This document shows positions 17,851 to 26,537 of a stretch of 64,000 nucleotides of DNA, in pieces (positions within the stretch are counted from its first letter, which is position 1; every line of letters starts with the position of its first letter). The DNA is from Mesorhizobium kowhaii. Its GTDB lineage: Bacteria > Pseudomonadota > Alphaproteobacteria > Rhizobiales > Rhizobiaceae. Location of the stretch: contig NZ_MZXV01000075.1 in the NCBI RefSeq assembly GCF_003253745.1, forward strand, positions 1 to 64,000, read 5' to 3'. The notes under the pieces are model-generated. The model had not been told where the DNA came from and did not search any database. It saw nothing but the letters and a program-made list of their open reading frames with translations. The translations under genes and the position numbers were made by a program.

Positions 17851-18672
17851 TCAGGCTTTTTTGGCACCGAGATTTGGAAAGAACTGCATGACGCCACCGA
17901 TGCAGGCGAGGTAGAGCCCGGTAATGGTGATGCCGATCTTGGTGAAGGTGCTGACCTGCTCGCCCAGCACGCCGATCTGATCGTAGAAGGCAGCCAGTGC
18001 CGCCTGCGCCAGCGCCAGTGCGCCAAAAGCGCACCACAAAAGCGTCATCGCGAGATTGATGCGCCGCAGCCGCACCACCCGCACCGGATGGATGAAGTTG
18101 ATCGGCACGAAAGTCAGAATGCCGGCCACCACCACCACCGCGAACGAAACCCATTGTCCCGGTTCGATGACGAACAGCGTGAACACCACCATGTTCCAGA
18201 CCACAGGGAATCCCTTGAAGAAATTCTCCTTCGTCTTCATGCCGGTGTCGGCATAGTAGATGGCGCTTGAGACGACGATGATCGCCGCCGACAGGAATGA
18301 CAGTCCCTCGCCCATGAAGCCGCGCTGGTAAAGCGCGAAGGCCGGGATCAGGACGTAGGTCACGTAGTCGATGATGTTGTCGAGCACTTCGCCCGACCAG
18401 GTCGGCAGGATCTCCTTGACCTCGAGCTTTCTGGCGATCGGCCCGTCGATGCCGTCGACGAACAATGCCAGCCCCAGCCACCAGAACATCGCGGTCCAGC
18501 GCTCTTCGCTCGCCGCCACCAGCGACAGGAAGGCCAGGAACGAGCCCGAGGCGGTCAGCAAATGGACGGAGAACGCCCTCGCCTGCGGCCAGGTGACTTT
18601 CTTCTTCGGTCGCGGAATACGATCAGTCAACTTCTTGGCCGTGATCTTCCTGGCCGTTGTGTTCTTGCTCAC
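17851..18672 (-). CDS. pcs: Phosphatidylcholine synthase
   Basis: Integral membrane CDP-alcohol phosphotransferase that condenses CDP-diacylglycerol with choline to give phosphatidylcholine in one step. The catalytic motif reads DGIDGPIARKLEVKE ... WSGEVLDNIIDYVTY, i.e. DG-x2-DG-x2-AR...G-x3-D-x3-D. RAFSVHLLTASGSFLAFLSL and IYYADTGMKTKENFFKGFPV are characteristic of rhizobial Pcs, and about eight helices are present. I choose the GTG at 18672 (273 aa) because it overlaps the DUF1326 stop as GTGA; a TTG at 18684 would add four residues. The N-terminal extension is rich in Lys/Thr and longer than in Sinorhizobium Pcs. Confidence 0.93.
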   Translation of the reverse strand: MSKNTTARKITAKKLTDRIPRPKKKVTWPQARAFSVHLLTASGSFLAFLSLVAASEERWTAMFWWLGLALFVDGIDGPIARKLEVKEILPTWSGEVLDNIIDYVTYVLIPAFALYQRGFMGEGLSFLSAAIIVVSSAIYYADTGMKTKENFFKGFPVVWNMVVFTLFVIEPGQWVSFAVVVVAGILTFVPINFIHPVRVVRLRRINLAMTLLWCAFGALALAQAALAAFYDQIGVLGEQVSTFTKIGITITGLYLACIGGVMQFFPNLGAKKA

Positions 18673-19283
18673 GGGCCCCGCCAATCCAGCTTGCAGATTT
18701 CGGCCGAACGGCCAGCGAAATTCCAGTTGCGGCCGAAAGCCCGCATCTTGCTCTTGTCGGACCTGGCAACGATGATCTCAGGCGCAATCCAATATTCCGA
18801 ATTGCTGATCACCGTATCCTTGTCGCGGTCCTTGCCGGGGATCGGTGTCACCGCCCCGTCGATGATCTTCGGTATCTGGAAGATGCGTGTCCTGTCACGC
18901 GTCTCATAGGTGATCGGCACTTGTTCGACACCGAGGAATTTGCCGACAAGGATGGAGAGCAACGATGTGGTCCCGCCCGCCTTGCCGGTGAAAATCTTCG
19001 TCAACGCCTTGACCGCGTAGACCGAGGCGCGCTTGTCGATGAACAGGCCGGCGGTCCAGTTGCCGCGGCTCATATAGCCGGGGATTTCCATGATCAGTCC
19101 GAGATTGAGCCCCGACAGGTCGACGTCGCCGAAATGGCCGGCATCGATGCGAAACCCCGCCCAGGTCTGGCAATAGCCTTCGGTCGGTGGATGATTGCCG
19201 AGCGACAGCACGCAAGGGCAAAAAACCGTGCAATTGCAGGAGAGTACGAGCTCTCCTTTCATCGCCCAGCTCTGATCTGCCAT
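18669..19283 (-). CDS. DUF1326 family protein
   Basis: A 204-residue soluble protein with the DUF1326 hallmark LVLSCNCTVFCPCVLSLG (a CxC...CxC cluster that looks metal-binding) near residues 13-30, then YCQTWAGFRIDAGHFGDVDL. The family has no established function but is repeatedly found beside DUF2182 membrane proteins, as here. The ATG at 19283 has GGGGGA about seven bases upstream; another ATG at 19301 overlaps the DUF2182 stop (ATGA) and would add six residues. The 3' end overlaps the pcs start. Confidence 0.85.
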   Translation of the reverse strand: MADQSWAMKGELVLSCNCTVFCPCVLSLGNHPPTEGYCQTWAGFRIDAGHFGDVDLSGLNLGLIMEIPGYMSRGNWTAGLFIDKRASVYAVKALTKIFTGKAGGTTSLLSILVGKFLGVEQVPITYETRDRTRIFQIPKIIDGAVTPIPGKDRDKDTVISNSEYWIAPEIIVARSDKSKMRAFGRNWNFAGRSAEICKLDWRGP

Positions 19284-19297
19284 CGATTTTCCCCCAC

Positions 19298-20194
19298 TCA
19301 TAGCGAGACTACTAGCAGCGCTGCTGCCCAGACAAGCAGTATCGCACCGGCCAGCCGGGTTGGAACCCTGCTCGCCGTTTGTTTTTCGATCAGGGTGAAC
19401 AGCCCGATCAACGCCATCCAGAAGACGTTCATCACCCCGACGGCGAACATCACCAGCATCAACGCCCAGCAGCAGCCGAGGCACCACAGGCCTTGCGCGA
19501 CGCCAAGCCGGAAGACGCGGATGGGCCTCGCGCTCCAGTTCGCGAACAGGATCGAGAACGGGTTCTTGCATTTCTTCAGACAGGCCTCCTTCAGGCCGCT
19601 GAATTGGTAGAGGCCCGCAATCAGCAGAGCGAGCGCGCCGGCAATGCCGACGACCGGGTCGAGCATCCCGCCGGACGAAGCGAATGCGTGACTGGCAAGG
19701 GTCAGCGTTGCGAACATCGCGGAGGCAGCGAGCCAGACACTGAGGTAACCGGCAACCAGCACCAGCGGATGAACGACCGGCTCGCCCTTGATTCGAGCCG
19801 TGTCGGCGATCTCGCAATAGGTGCGGATCATCGGGGCGGCCGAAGGCAGCATGGTCGCGATCGCCATCAGGAACCACATCAAGACGAGTGCGCCTGCCTG
19901 CACGCCGGCACTTCCGTCCAGCGGCGCGGGCGAGAGGCAGAGCGCAAAGAACCGCTCCAGGAAATCCGGTAACGGCAGTCGCGGCAGGTTGCGCAGGAGA
20001 GCGTCGCCAGGGCCGCTGACGCCCGGAATCCGCCCCTCGGCGCCGCGGATTGCCATCGCGGCAAGGAACAGCCAGGCAAGCAGGATACAAGCGCCGACAG
20101 CGACGTTTACCGTCAAACGGGGACTGCGCGCGATGTTCGCCATGGCGCGGCCGGCGCGGTCGAGATGGTTGAAATCGTCTTGCTGGCCGGTCAT
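19298..20194 (-). CDS. DUF2182 family integral membrane protein
   Basis: Predicted metal-binding membrane protein, about 298 residues, with six to seven helices. Family features: MLPSAAPMIRTYCEIADTAR, QFSGLKEACLKKCKNPF with paired cysteines, and GLWCLGCCWALMLVMFAVGV then MNVFWMALIGLFTLIEK. The Cys-rich segments facing the membrane match its partner DUF1326 protein, with which it forms a conserved pair. The start at 20194 is chosen near the first conserved stretch; ATGs at 20236 or 20287 are possible. Divergent from the UbiH-type gene. Confidence 0.83.
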   Translation of the reverse strand: MTGQQDDFNHLDRAGRAMANIARSPRLTVNVAVGACILLAWLFLAAMAIRGAEGRIPGVSGPGDALLRNLPRLPLPDFLERFFALCLSPAPLDGSAGVQAGALVLMWFLMAIATMLPSAAPMIRTYCEIADTARIKGEPVVHPLVLVAGYLSVWLAASAMFATLTLASHAFASSGGMLDPVVGIAGALALLIAGLYQFSGLKEACLKKCKNPFSILFANWSARPIRVFRLGVAQGLWCLGCCWALMLVMFAVGVMNVFWMALIGLFTLIEKQTASRVPTRLAGAILLVWAAALLVVSL

Positions 20195-20306
20195 GACATC
20201 CGAATGGGCCGAATCGCCGCGTTGATCAAGCGGCATGAATTGACCTATATGCTCATCGACTGGCAGGTCGGGTGGACCGCCTCGCATTGCAAGCCGGAAG
20301 CCGATC

Positions 20307-21515
20307 TTGGAGCATCAGGAAACTGCGCGGATACTGGTTGCTGGCACGGGGCCGGCAGGGCTGATCGCGGCGCTCGCTTTCGCCGATGCCGGTTTCCCGG
20401 TGACGCTTGTCGGGCCCGAAGCTTCTGCCCCTGATGGCCGCACGACAGCCCTGATGAACCCCGCCTTGCAGGTGCTTGCGCGGCTGGGCGTGCTCGAAGA
20501 CATCAAGCCCAAGGCGGCGCCTCTGAAAGTGATGCGCATCGTCGACGCGACCAGCCGGCTGATCCGTAGCCCCGTCGTCACCTTCCGTGCCAGCGAGATT
20601 GGCGAGGACCAGTTCGGGCTGAACCTGCCCAACAGCGTCCTCAATCCCGCACTCGCCGGCACAGTTGCCACGCATACCGGCATCGAATGGCGACGGTCGA
20701 TGGTGGCGAACTGGCATCTCGATGCCGAATATGCCCGTGCCGTCCTGGCCGATGGCAGCACGGTGGATGCTTCCCTGGCGGTCGCCGCCGACGGACGGCT
20801 GTCGCCGGCGCGCCAGGCCGCCGGCATCTCGACCTCGGCTCGCTCCTACCCGCAGGCAGCTTTTGTCCTCAATTTCCGTCACAGCGGCGATCATGCCTTC
20901 ACCTCGACCGAATTCCACACCGAGACCGGTCCGTTCACGCAGGTTCCGCTGCCCGGCAATCGCTCGAGCCTTGTGTGGGTGGTGAAGCCCGAGACCGCAA
21001 CGGAACTCGCCGCATTGGACGATGCAACGCTTTCGCTGCGGGTCGAACAGCAGATGCAGTCGATGCTGGGCCGGGTGACGGTCGAGCCGGGCCGGCAGAT
21101 CTATCCGCTTTCGGCGGTGACGCCGCTGCGTTTCGCGCGGGAGCGCGTGGCGCTTGTCGGCGAAGCCGCCCACGTGTTTCCGCCGATCGGCGCGCAAGGC
21201 CTCAATCTCGGTATCAGGGATATCGACGATCTCGTTGGTATTGCAGGTGAAAATCGTACTGACCCCGGCGCTGCCAAGGCCCTTGCAGCCTACGATTTCA
21301 AACGCCGCCCCGATATTCTGGCGCGCAGCAGTGCGGTCAATCTGCTCAACATGTCGCTGCTTTCCGACCTGCTGCCGGCACAGATGGCCCGTGTTGCCGG
21401 GCTCGGCGTGCTCGGCGGCTTCGCGCCGCTTCGCGCCTTTTTCATGCGCGAGGGGCTTCGTCCCGGCAGCGGCTTCGCGGCGCTGGCCGGCGGCCTGCGA
21501 AGGCCGGCGCGCTGA
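20307..21515 (+). CDS. UbiH/UbiF-family FAD-dependent monooxygenase
   Basis: Flavoprotein hydroxylase most likely acting on the ubiquinone ring. Dinucleotide-binding motif ILVAGTGPAGLIAALAFADA near residues 9-28, a substrate-region DGRTTALMNPALQVL, and the FAD ribityl motif VALVGEAAHVFPPIGAQGLN near 277-296 followed by DIDDLVGI. The 402-residue length fits the family. The start is a TTG with GGAAG about eight bases upstream; no ATG is available upstream in frame. Which ring carbon is hydroxylated cannot be decided by sequence alone. It stands alone between the divergent DUF2182 gene and hspQ. Confidence 0.88.
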   Translation: MEHQETARILVAGTGPAGLIAALAFADAGFPVTLVGPEASAPDGRTTALMNPALQVLARLGVLEDIKPKAAPLKVMRIVDATSRLIRSPVVTFRASEIGEDQFGLNLPNSVLNPALAGTVATHTGIEWRRSMVANWHLDAEYARAVLADGSTVDASLAVAADGRLSPARQAAGISTSARSYPQAAFVLNFRHSGDHAFTSTEFHTETGPFTQVPLPGNRSSLVWVVKPETATELAALDDATLSLRVEQQMQSMLGRVTVEPGRQIYPLSAVTPLRFARERVALVGEAAHVFPPIGAQGLNLGIRDIDDLVGIAGENRTDPGAAKALAAYDFKRRPDILARSSAVNLLNMSLLSDLLPAQMARVAGLGVLGGFAPLRAFFMREGLRPGSGFAALAGGLRRPAR

Positions 21516-21690
21516 TAGCCATTCTCTGGACATCCCGGCAGTCTGCCTCATCGGCGATCGTCGACATCAACCGCATGCGGCAAAACCTTTGCGCCGCGCC
21601 CTGCGTAGCTTCAAGGCGCGCTCAAAACGCTTCGGGATTGAATTGACGCCCGGTCTGCGCCAAATAAGTCTAGGGAATTCAGTGGTGAGT

Positions 21691-22017
21691 ATGATGAAAA
21701 CAGCCAAATTCGCGATCGGACAGGTGGTTCGCCACCGGCTGTTTCCCTTCAGGGGCATCATTTTCGACGTCGATCCGCAATTCGCCAACACCGACGAATG
21801 GTACGAAGCCATCCCCGCCGACGTGCGCCCGCGCAAGGATCAACCCTTCTATCATCTGCTCGCCGAGAATTCGGAAACCGAATACATCGCCTATGTCTCC
21901 GAGCAGAATCTGCTCGAGGATCAGTCGGGCGAGCCGGTCCGGCATCCGCAGATCAAGGAGATGTTCGACAAGAAGCCGGACGGTCGTTACGAGCCGAAAC
22001 GGCAGTCCAGGCACTGA
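21691..22017 (+). CDS. hspQ: Heat shock protein HspQ (YccV-like)
   Basis: A 108-residue HspQ/YccV protein, a small factor that binds hemimethylated DNA in vitro and in enterobacteria acts as a Lon adaptor. Conserved stretches are KFAIGQVVRHRLFPFRGIIF, VDPQFANTDEWYEAIP and QPFYHLLAENSETEYIAYVS. An in-frame GTG at 21685 has better spacing from AGGGA and could be the true start, adding two residues. A strong terminator follows directly. Confidence 0.93.
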   Translation: MMKTAKFAIGQVVRHRLFPFRGIIFDVDPQFANTDEWYEAIPADVRPRKDQPFYHLLAENSETEYIAYVSEQNLLEDQSGEPVRHPQIKEMFDKKPDGRYEPKRQSRH

Positions 22018-22037
22018 CCGGCCAAACGACAGGTGCA

Positions 22038-22067
22038 AAAAAAGCGGGGCATGACCCCCGCTTTTTT
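22038..22067. terminator. Bidirectional Rho-independent terminator
   Basis: Stem GCGGGG / CCCCGC with flanking A6 and T6 runs that extend the stem, loop CATGAC. It separates the convergent hspQ and IalB-family genes and can act on both strands. Confidence 0.9.
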
Positions 22068-22091
22068 ATTAGGCCGATAAAAATCGGCTGA

Positions 22092-22721
22092 TCAGTTGGC
22101 GGTCTTCGCCTTGTCCTGCTCGTCCTTGAGCTTCTTGGCGAAATCCTGGTTGTTCTTGGCGACGAAGTCCTGAAGCTTCTTCTGCCGGTCCTCGATGTCG
22201 GACTGCTGCAGCGGCGGGCCGTCATAGGCACCACTGAAGCCCTGCAGGGCGACCTTGATCGGATTCGGCTGATTCTGGAAATTGACCGAGGTCAACGTGA
22301 TTGCCTGGCCCTTCTTGAACGCGGCGACGAGCTGGTCGGTGAGCGGCACTTCCGCCACGCAACGATCCGGGAAGCAGATCACATAGTCGAGCTTCTGTGC
22401 CTTGCCGGTGTCGATCTGCAGGCCGATGCCGGGAGGCACCAGACGACCGGTCGGGACCGTCACCTGGAACACCTTGCGGTTCACCTTGCCCTTCAGCTCG
22501 ATCAGGCTGACGCCGGTGATCAGCTGGCCGTTGCCGGCGGTGGTGATGTTCTGGACGTTGCAGATGTCGACGTCTTCCTGCTTGGTGCAAGCCTTGAACC
22601 AGCCTTGCGGAATCTGCTGTTGCTGCTGTGCGGAAGCAGCGGGAAGCCCTGCGCCCAGAAAGCCGACCACGCCAGCGGCCATGACCGACAGGCGGTACGC
22701 GTTGCTGTTCAGGCTCGTCAT
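22092..22721 (-). CDS. Invasion-associated locus B (IalB) family exported protein
   Basis: A 209-residue exported protein. Signal peptide MTSLNSNAYRLSVMAAGVVG... ends near ASAQ, followed by a Q-rich linker and the IalB core: GWFKACTKQEDVDICNVQN, VFQVTVPTGRLVPPGIGLQ, and YVICFPDRCVAEVPLTDQL with two disulfide-type Cys pairs. The C-terminal 40 residues are a charged helix (QSDIEDRQKKLQDFVAKNNQ). IalB-type proteins are common in Rhizobiales; the name comes from Bartonella and does not imply virulence here. I prefer ATG 22721 because AGAGGA is correctly spaced; a GTG at 22730 is too close to it. Confidence 0.88.
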   Translation of the reverse strand: MTSLNSNAYRLSVMAAGVVGFLGAGLPAASAQQQQQIPQGWFKACTKQEDVDICNVQNITTAGNGQLITGVSLIELKGKVNRKVFQVTVPTGRLVPPGIGLQIDTGKAQKLDYVICFPDRCVAEVPLTDQLVAAFKKGQAITLTSVNFQNQPNPIKVALQGFSGAYDGPPLQQSDIEDRQKKLQDFVAKNNQDFAKKLKDEQDKAKTAN

Positions 22722-22953
22722 GTCGTGCACTTCCTCTCAAATGATCCCAGGACCGGCTTCTTCGCGCCGTGTGGTCCAGCTACCTGTTGCCAAAATGAGG
22801 CAACAGAATGACTTCGGGGGGCGTGTTACACTGCAAGCGATGTCGAATCCAGCCCGCCACTTGTAATTCTTGATGACGCCATTGGCCGGCACGCAGCTGC
22901 CTCATGCTAGGGTGCGCACCGAATCATCAAGCCGACCCAGTAAGGAGACGGTC

Positions 22954-24774
22954 ATGGGCCGCGTTCTTGTTTGGCTGATCACCGCGATATCGTTTCTCGC
23001 CCTTTCGCATCAGCCGGCCGCGTCGGAGCCGAAGCACGCCATCGCCATGCAGGGCGAACCGGCCCTGCCACCCGACTACACGCATTTCAACTACGTCAAT
23101 CCGGATGCGCCGAAGGGTGGCTCGATCACCTATTGCGTCGTCGGCAGTTTCGACAATCTCAACCCCTTCATCCTCAAGAGCCTGCGCACGACGGCGCGCG
23201 GCATGATGGATCAGAATTACGGCAATCTCGTCTTTGAGCCGCTGATGCAGCGCAACTACGATGAGCCTTTCAGTCTGTACGGCTTGCTTGCCGACACCGC
23301 CGACATGGATCCCGAGCGCAAGAGCATCGAATTCCATCTGAACCCGAAAGCCAAATGGTCGGATGGCCAGCCGGTGACGCCGGAGGACGTGCTGTTCACC
23401 TACGATGTCTATACCGACAAGGGTCGCCCGCCCTACAGTGCGCGGATGAGCCTGATCGCCAAGCTTGAAAAGACCGGCGACCACAGTGTGCGCTTCACCT
23501 TCAACGACAAGGCCAATCGTGAGACGCCCTTGATCATCGCGCTGACGCCGATCCTGCCGAAGCATGCCTTCGACAAGGAGACGTTCGACAAGACGACGCT
23601 GAAGCCACTGATCGGCAGTGGCCCCTACACCGTTGCGCAGGTACAGCCTGGCCAACGCATTGTCTTCAAGCGCAACCCCGATTACTGGGGCAAGGACGTC
23701 CCGGCCAAGCGCGGTTTCGACAATTACGACCAGATCACCATCGAGTATTTCCTCAACGCCAACGCCAAGCTCGAAGCGTTCAAGAAGGGCCTTTGCGCCA
23801 TCGACGACGACAGCGATCCGGTCAAGCGCGAGCGCGATCTCGATTTTCCGGCCTTCCACAAGGGCGATGTGGTTGCCGAAACCTTCGACACCGGCATTCC
23901 GCCCGTGGTGACCGGTTTCCTGTTCAACATGCGGCTGCAGAAGTTCGCCAACCCGGTCGTGCGGCGTGCACTCGGCATGCTCTACGACTTTGAATGGGCC
24001 AACAAGAACCTGTTCGGCGGCAAATATGCGCGCGCGATGAGTTACTGGCAGAATTCCGAGCTTTCCGCGCTCGGTCATCCGGCCGACGACAGGGAAAAGG
24101 CACTTCTGGCGCCCTACCCCGGCCGCGTGCCGGCCGATGTCATGGATGGCACGTACCGGCCACCGGTCACCGACGGATCAGGGCAGGATCGCAAGGTGCT
24201 GAAGGCGGCCTTCGAGCTGCTGAAAAGCGTCGGTTACCACGTGCAGGACGGGACAATGCTCGATCCCGACGGCAAACCCTTCGGTTTCGAGATTCTGGTC
24301 GCCTCGCAGGACGAGGAGCGCCTTGCCGGCATCTACCAGCGCTCGCTCGAGAAGATCGGCATCGATGTGACGATTCGCAGCCTCGACGGCGACCAGATCC
24401 AGTCGCGCAAGCAGCGCTTTGACTTCGAGGCTCTGATTGGATCAAGCGGCTTCAACAACTCGTTGTCGCCGGGCATCGAACAGCTCGGACGCTGGGGATC
24501 CGAGGCGGCCAAGGCCGAAGGCTCGTTCAACCTGGCCGGGGTCGCCGATCCGGCGGTGGACGCTGCGATTGACGCGATGCTGCGAGCCCGGTCGAAAGAA
24601 GATTACGTCGCCGCGGTCCGCGTTCTCGACCGGTTGCTGATCTCCGGCAATTACATGGTGCCGACGCAGTACAACACGCAGCAATGGATTGCCTACTGGA
24701 ACTATCTGGACCATCCGCAAAAGACGCCCATATTTGGGTATCAACTGCCAAGCTGGTGGCGCAAGCCGAACTGA
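22954..24774 (+). CDS. Family 5 extracellular solute-binding protein (YejA-like peptide ABC transporter)
   Basis: Periplasmic binding protein of 606 residues for an oligopeptide/microcin-C-type ABC transporter. Signal peptide MGRVLVWLITAISFLALSHQ cleaved near AASE; the mature part starts with HAIAMQGEPALPPDYTHFNY and NPDAPKGG, a YejA feature, then WSDGQPVTPEDVLFTYD and SGPYTVAQVQPGQRIVFKRN, the family 5 signatures. The ATG at 22954 follows AAGGAGACGGTC, an excellent ribosome-binding site. No permease or ATPase genes are adjacent in the window, so its transporter partners must be elsewhere. It is followed after 17 bases by a DsbA-fold protein. Confidence 0.9.
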   Translation: MGRVLVWLITAISFLALSHQPAASEPKHAIAMQGEPALPPDYTHFNYVNPDAPKGGSITYCVVGSFDNLNPFILKSLRTTARGMMDQNYGNLVFEPLMQRNYDEPFSLYGLLADTADMDPERKSIEFHLNPKAKWSDGQPVTPEDVLFTYDVYTDKGRPPYSARMSLIAKLEKTGDHSVRFTFNDKANRETPLIIALTPILPKHAFDKETFDKTTLKPLIGSGPYTVAQVQPGQRIVFKRNPDYWGKDVPAKRGFDNYDQITIEYFLNANAKLEAFKKGLCAIDDDSDPVKRERDLDFPAFHKGDVVAETFDTGIPPVVTGFLFNMRLQKFANPVVRRALGMLYDFEWANKNLFGGKYARAMSYWQNSELSALGHPADDREKALLAPYPGRVPADVMDGTYRPPVTDGSGQDRKVLKAAFELLKSVGYHVQDGTMLDPDGKPFGFEILVASQDEERLAGIYQRSLEKIGIDVTIRSLDGDQIQSRKQRFDFEALIGSSGFNNSLSPGIEQLGRWGSEAAKAEGSFNLAGVADPAVDAAIDAMLRARSKEDYVAAVRVLDRLLISGNYMVPTQYNTQQWIAYWNYLDHPQKTPIFGYQLPSWWRKPN

Positions 24775-24791
24775 GGATTCAGGAGATCGAG

Positions 24792-25475
24792 ATGAGCGAA
24801 CTGAGCGCCATCACCGTCGATGTGGTGTCCGACGTCGTCTGTCCATGGTGCTTCATCGGCCAGAAGCGGCTCGACAAGGCGATCGCCGCTGTTGGCGACG
24901 GCACCGAGGTGCATGTCCGCTGGCGGCCGTTCCAGCTCGATCCGACCATTCCGCCGCAAGGCAAGGATCGCCACGAATATATGCTGGCCAAGTTCGGCAG
25001 CGACGAACGCATCCGCGAAATTCATGCCCGCATCGAACCGCTGGGCGAAGCCGAGGGCATTTCGTTCGCGTTCGACGCCATCAAGGTGGCGCCGAACACG
25101 CTCGATGCGCACCGCCTGATCCGCTGGGCCGGTGCCGCCGGCGAAGCCGTGCAGAATCGGCTGGTGCGCCGCCTGTTCCAGCTCAATTTCGAGGAAGGCG
25201 CTGACATCGGCGACCATACCGTGCTGATCGAGGCCGCGCGCGAGGCCGGCATGGATGCATCCGTGGTTGCCACGCTTTTGCCGACCGACGCCGACGTTGA
25301 GGCGGTTCGCACCGAGATCGCCACCGCGTCGCGCATGGGCATATCAGGCGTGCCTTGCTTCCTGCTCGAGGGCAAATATGCGGTCATGGGCGCACAGGAC
25401 GTCGACACCCTGGCCGATGCCATTCGTCAGGTGGCTGCTGCCAAGGCGCGCGGCGAATTGGAAAAGGTCGGCTGA
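24792..25475 (+). CDS. DsbA-family oxidoreductase (FrnE-like)
   Basis: Thioredoxin-fold protein, 227 residues, without signal peptide, so cytoplasmic. Active site SDVVCPWCFIGQKRLDKAI near residues 13-31 (CPWC), substrate groove RPFQLDPTIPPQGKDRHEYM, and the cis-Pro motif GISGVPCFLLEGKYAVMGAQ near 183-202. This arrangement matches the FrnE branch of 2-hydroxychromene-carboxylate-isomerase/DsbA proteins, used in oxidative stress responses in other bacteria. AGGAGATCGAG precedes the ATG. Only 17 bases separate it from the solute-binding protein gene, so they are probably cotranscribed. Confidence 0.88.
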   Translation: MSELSAITVDVVSDVVCPWCFIGQKRLDKAIAAVGDGTEVHVRWRPFQLDPTIPPQGKDRHEYMLAKFGSDERIREIHARIEPLGEAEGISFAFDAIKVAPNTLDAHRLIRWAGAAGEAVQNRLVRRLFQLNFEEGADIGDHTVLIEAAREAGMDASVVATLLPTDADVEAVRTEIATASRMGISGVPCFLLEGKYAVMGAQDVDTLADAIRQVAAAKARGELEKVG

Positions 25476-25512
25476 GACCGGCCACGCTCCCATTCCGTGC
25501 CAAGAACAGGTG

Positions 25513-25941
25513 TCACTTCACCGCCACCTTGGCCTTGCTGATAAAAAATCCATGGCCGTTTGTGGCCGTGCAGGTCAGGCCCTTGGTCGACGATTCGCAC
25601 GAGAACGGACCTTCGCTCCAGCGGTTGCCGTAAGCGAGCCTAGTGGCATCGCTGCAGCAAGGTTGCTCGCCAGGGTTCTTGATCAGCGTCGCCGGCCCTT
25701 TGGGGCCTAGGATGATGGTGACATAGCTCGGCGCGACGCGTGAGCAGCTGAGTTCCGGACCGCCGTCCTGCGGCTCATAGGTGCTGGTGCCGCCCTTCGC
25801 CGTGTAGATGCAGCCAATGTTGTCGGACGGCGTGTTGAACTCGATCTGGCCCTCAGTGCCGGCCGGGATGCTCTGCTCGGCGGCATGCGCCAGGGGCAGC
25901 CAGGCGAAGAGGGACAGGACAGCGGCCGCGCGTACAAGCAT
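25513..25941 (-). CDS. Small exported Cys-rich protein (DUF6636-like)
   Basis: A 142-residue exported protein. The signal peptide MLVRAAAVLSLFAWLPLAHA is followed by IEFNTPSDNIGCIYTAKGG, SCSRVAPSYV, GEQPCCSDATRLAYGNRW and FSCESSTKGLTCTATNGHGF, a six-cysteine pattern resembling the DUF6636 family. Such proteins have no known activity. AAGGA lies about nine bases before the ATG at 25941; the frame is open to 25998 but the extra residues precede the signal peptide. Convergent with the FrnE-like gene. Confidence 0.75.
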   Translation of the reverse strand: MLVRAAAVLSLFAWLPLAHAAEQSIPAGTEGQIEFNTPSDNIGCIYTAKGGTSTYEPQDGGPELSCSRVAPSYVTIILGPKGPATLIKNPGEQPCCSDATRLAYGNRWSEGPFSCESSTKGLTCTATNGHGFFISKAKVAVK

Positions 25942-26537
25942 TGGAGAACTTCCTTGTTGGAGAACCGGACATGCATGGGTCTCGACAATGCCCGGCAAGG
26001 TTCAATCCCGAACGGAGGAATTGTCAAACACGGTTCCTGATCTGACCCTATAGGGCGGGATGTGCCGCCCGGCGCGGGTGACGATCTGGTGAATCGCCCG
26101 CAGGACATGTTCGTTTCGAGATCGGCGAAGCGGAGATCGACAGACGCTGCCGCAACGACCGTTTCCAGTCACTTTTCAGCCTCCGACAAGGATAGACGGC
26201 AAGCCTGGCGAGGTCACGAACGGCACAATTTCCGAAGTTCCGGTCAGTCCGCAGTGAGGAAATAGACCCGTCCATTCGATTTTCGAGTTCACAAACCCGT
26301 GTGAAAACCTTCCCTAAGGGAAACTTCGCCGACGACCCGCTCGCGTCCATCAACAATTTGAAATCAATAGCGATATTCCGCTTTTTCCGATCGGTTTGAC
26401 TGCGTTTTAGCGCCGCAACCTGTTGCCTCATGGCAACGGCCGCCGGGGTAATCCCTTTGGCCAGCTTTAAAAATTAATAGAATATGATCAATTGGTGTTA
26501 CCATCCGTAACAAAACAAAAAAGGTTTAGGCGGGATC
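25942..26537. other. Long intergenic region upstream of BclA-like gene
   Basis: Nearly 600 bases without a gene I can support. The right 100 bases are markedly AT-rich (TTTAAAAATTAATAGAATAT...), unlike the surroundings, and probably hold the promoter of the ABC transporter gene. A leftward open frame of 127 codons at 26048-26431 has no recognisable domain or ribosome-binding site and I do not call it. Confidence 0.5.
26496..26512. promoter_or_regulatory. Dyad operator candidate before BclA-like gene
   Basis: Perfect inverted repeat TGTTAC-CATCC-GTAACA within the AT-rich leader, about 25 bases before the start codon. Position and symmetry suggest a regulator binding site; the regulator is not identifiable. 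Confidence 0.4.

Noticed and set aside
26048..26431. 127-codon minus-strand frame upstream of the BclA-like gene
   Set aside because: No recognisable features and it lies in the probable regulatory region.
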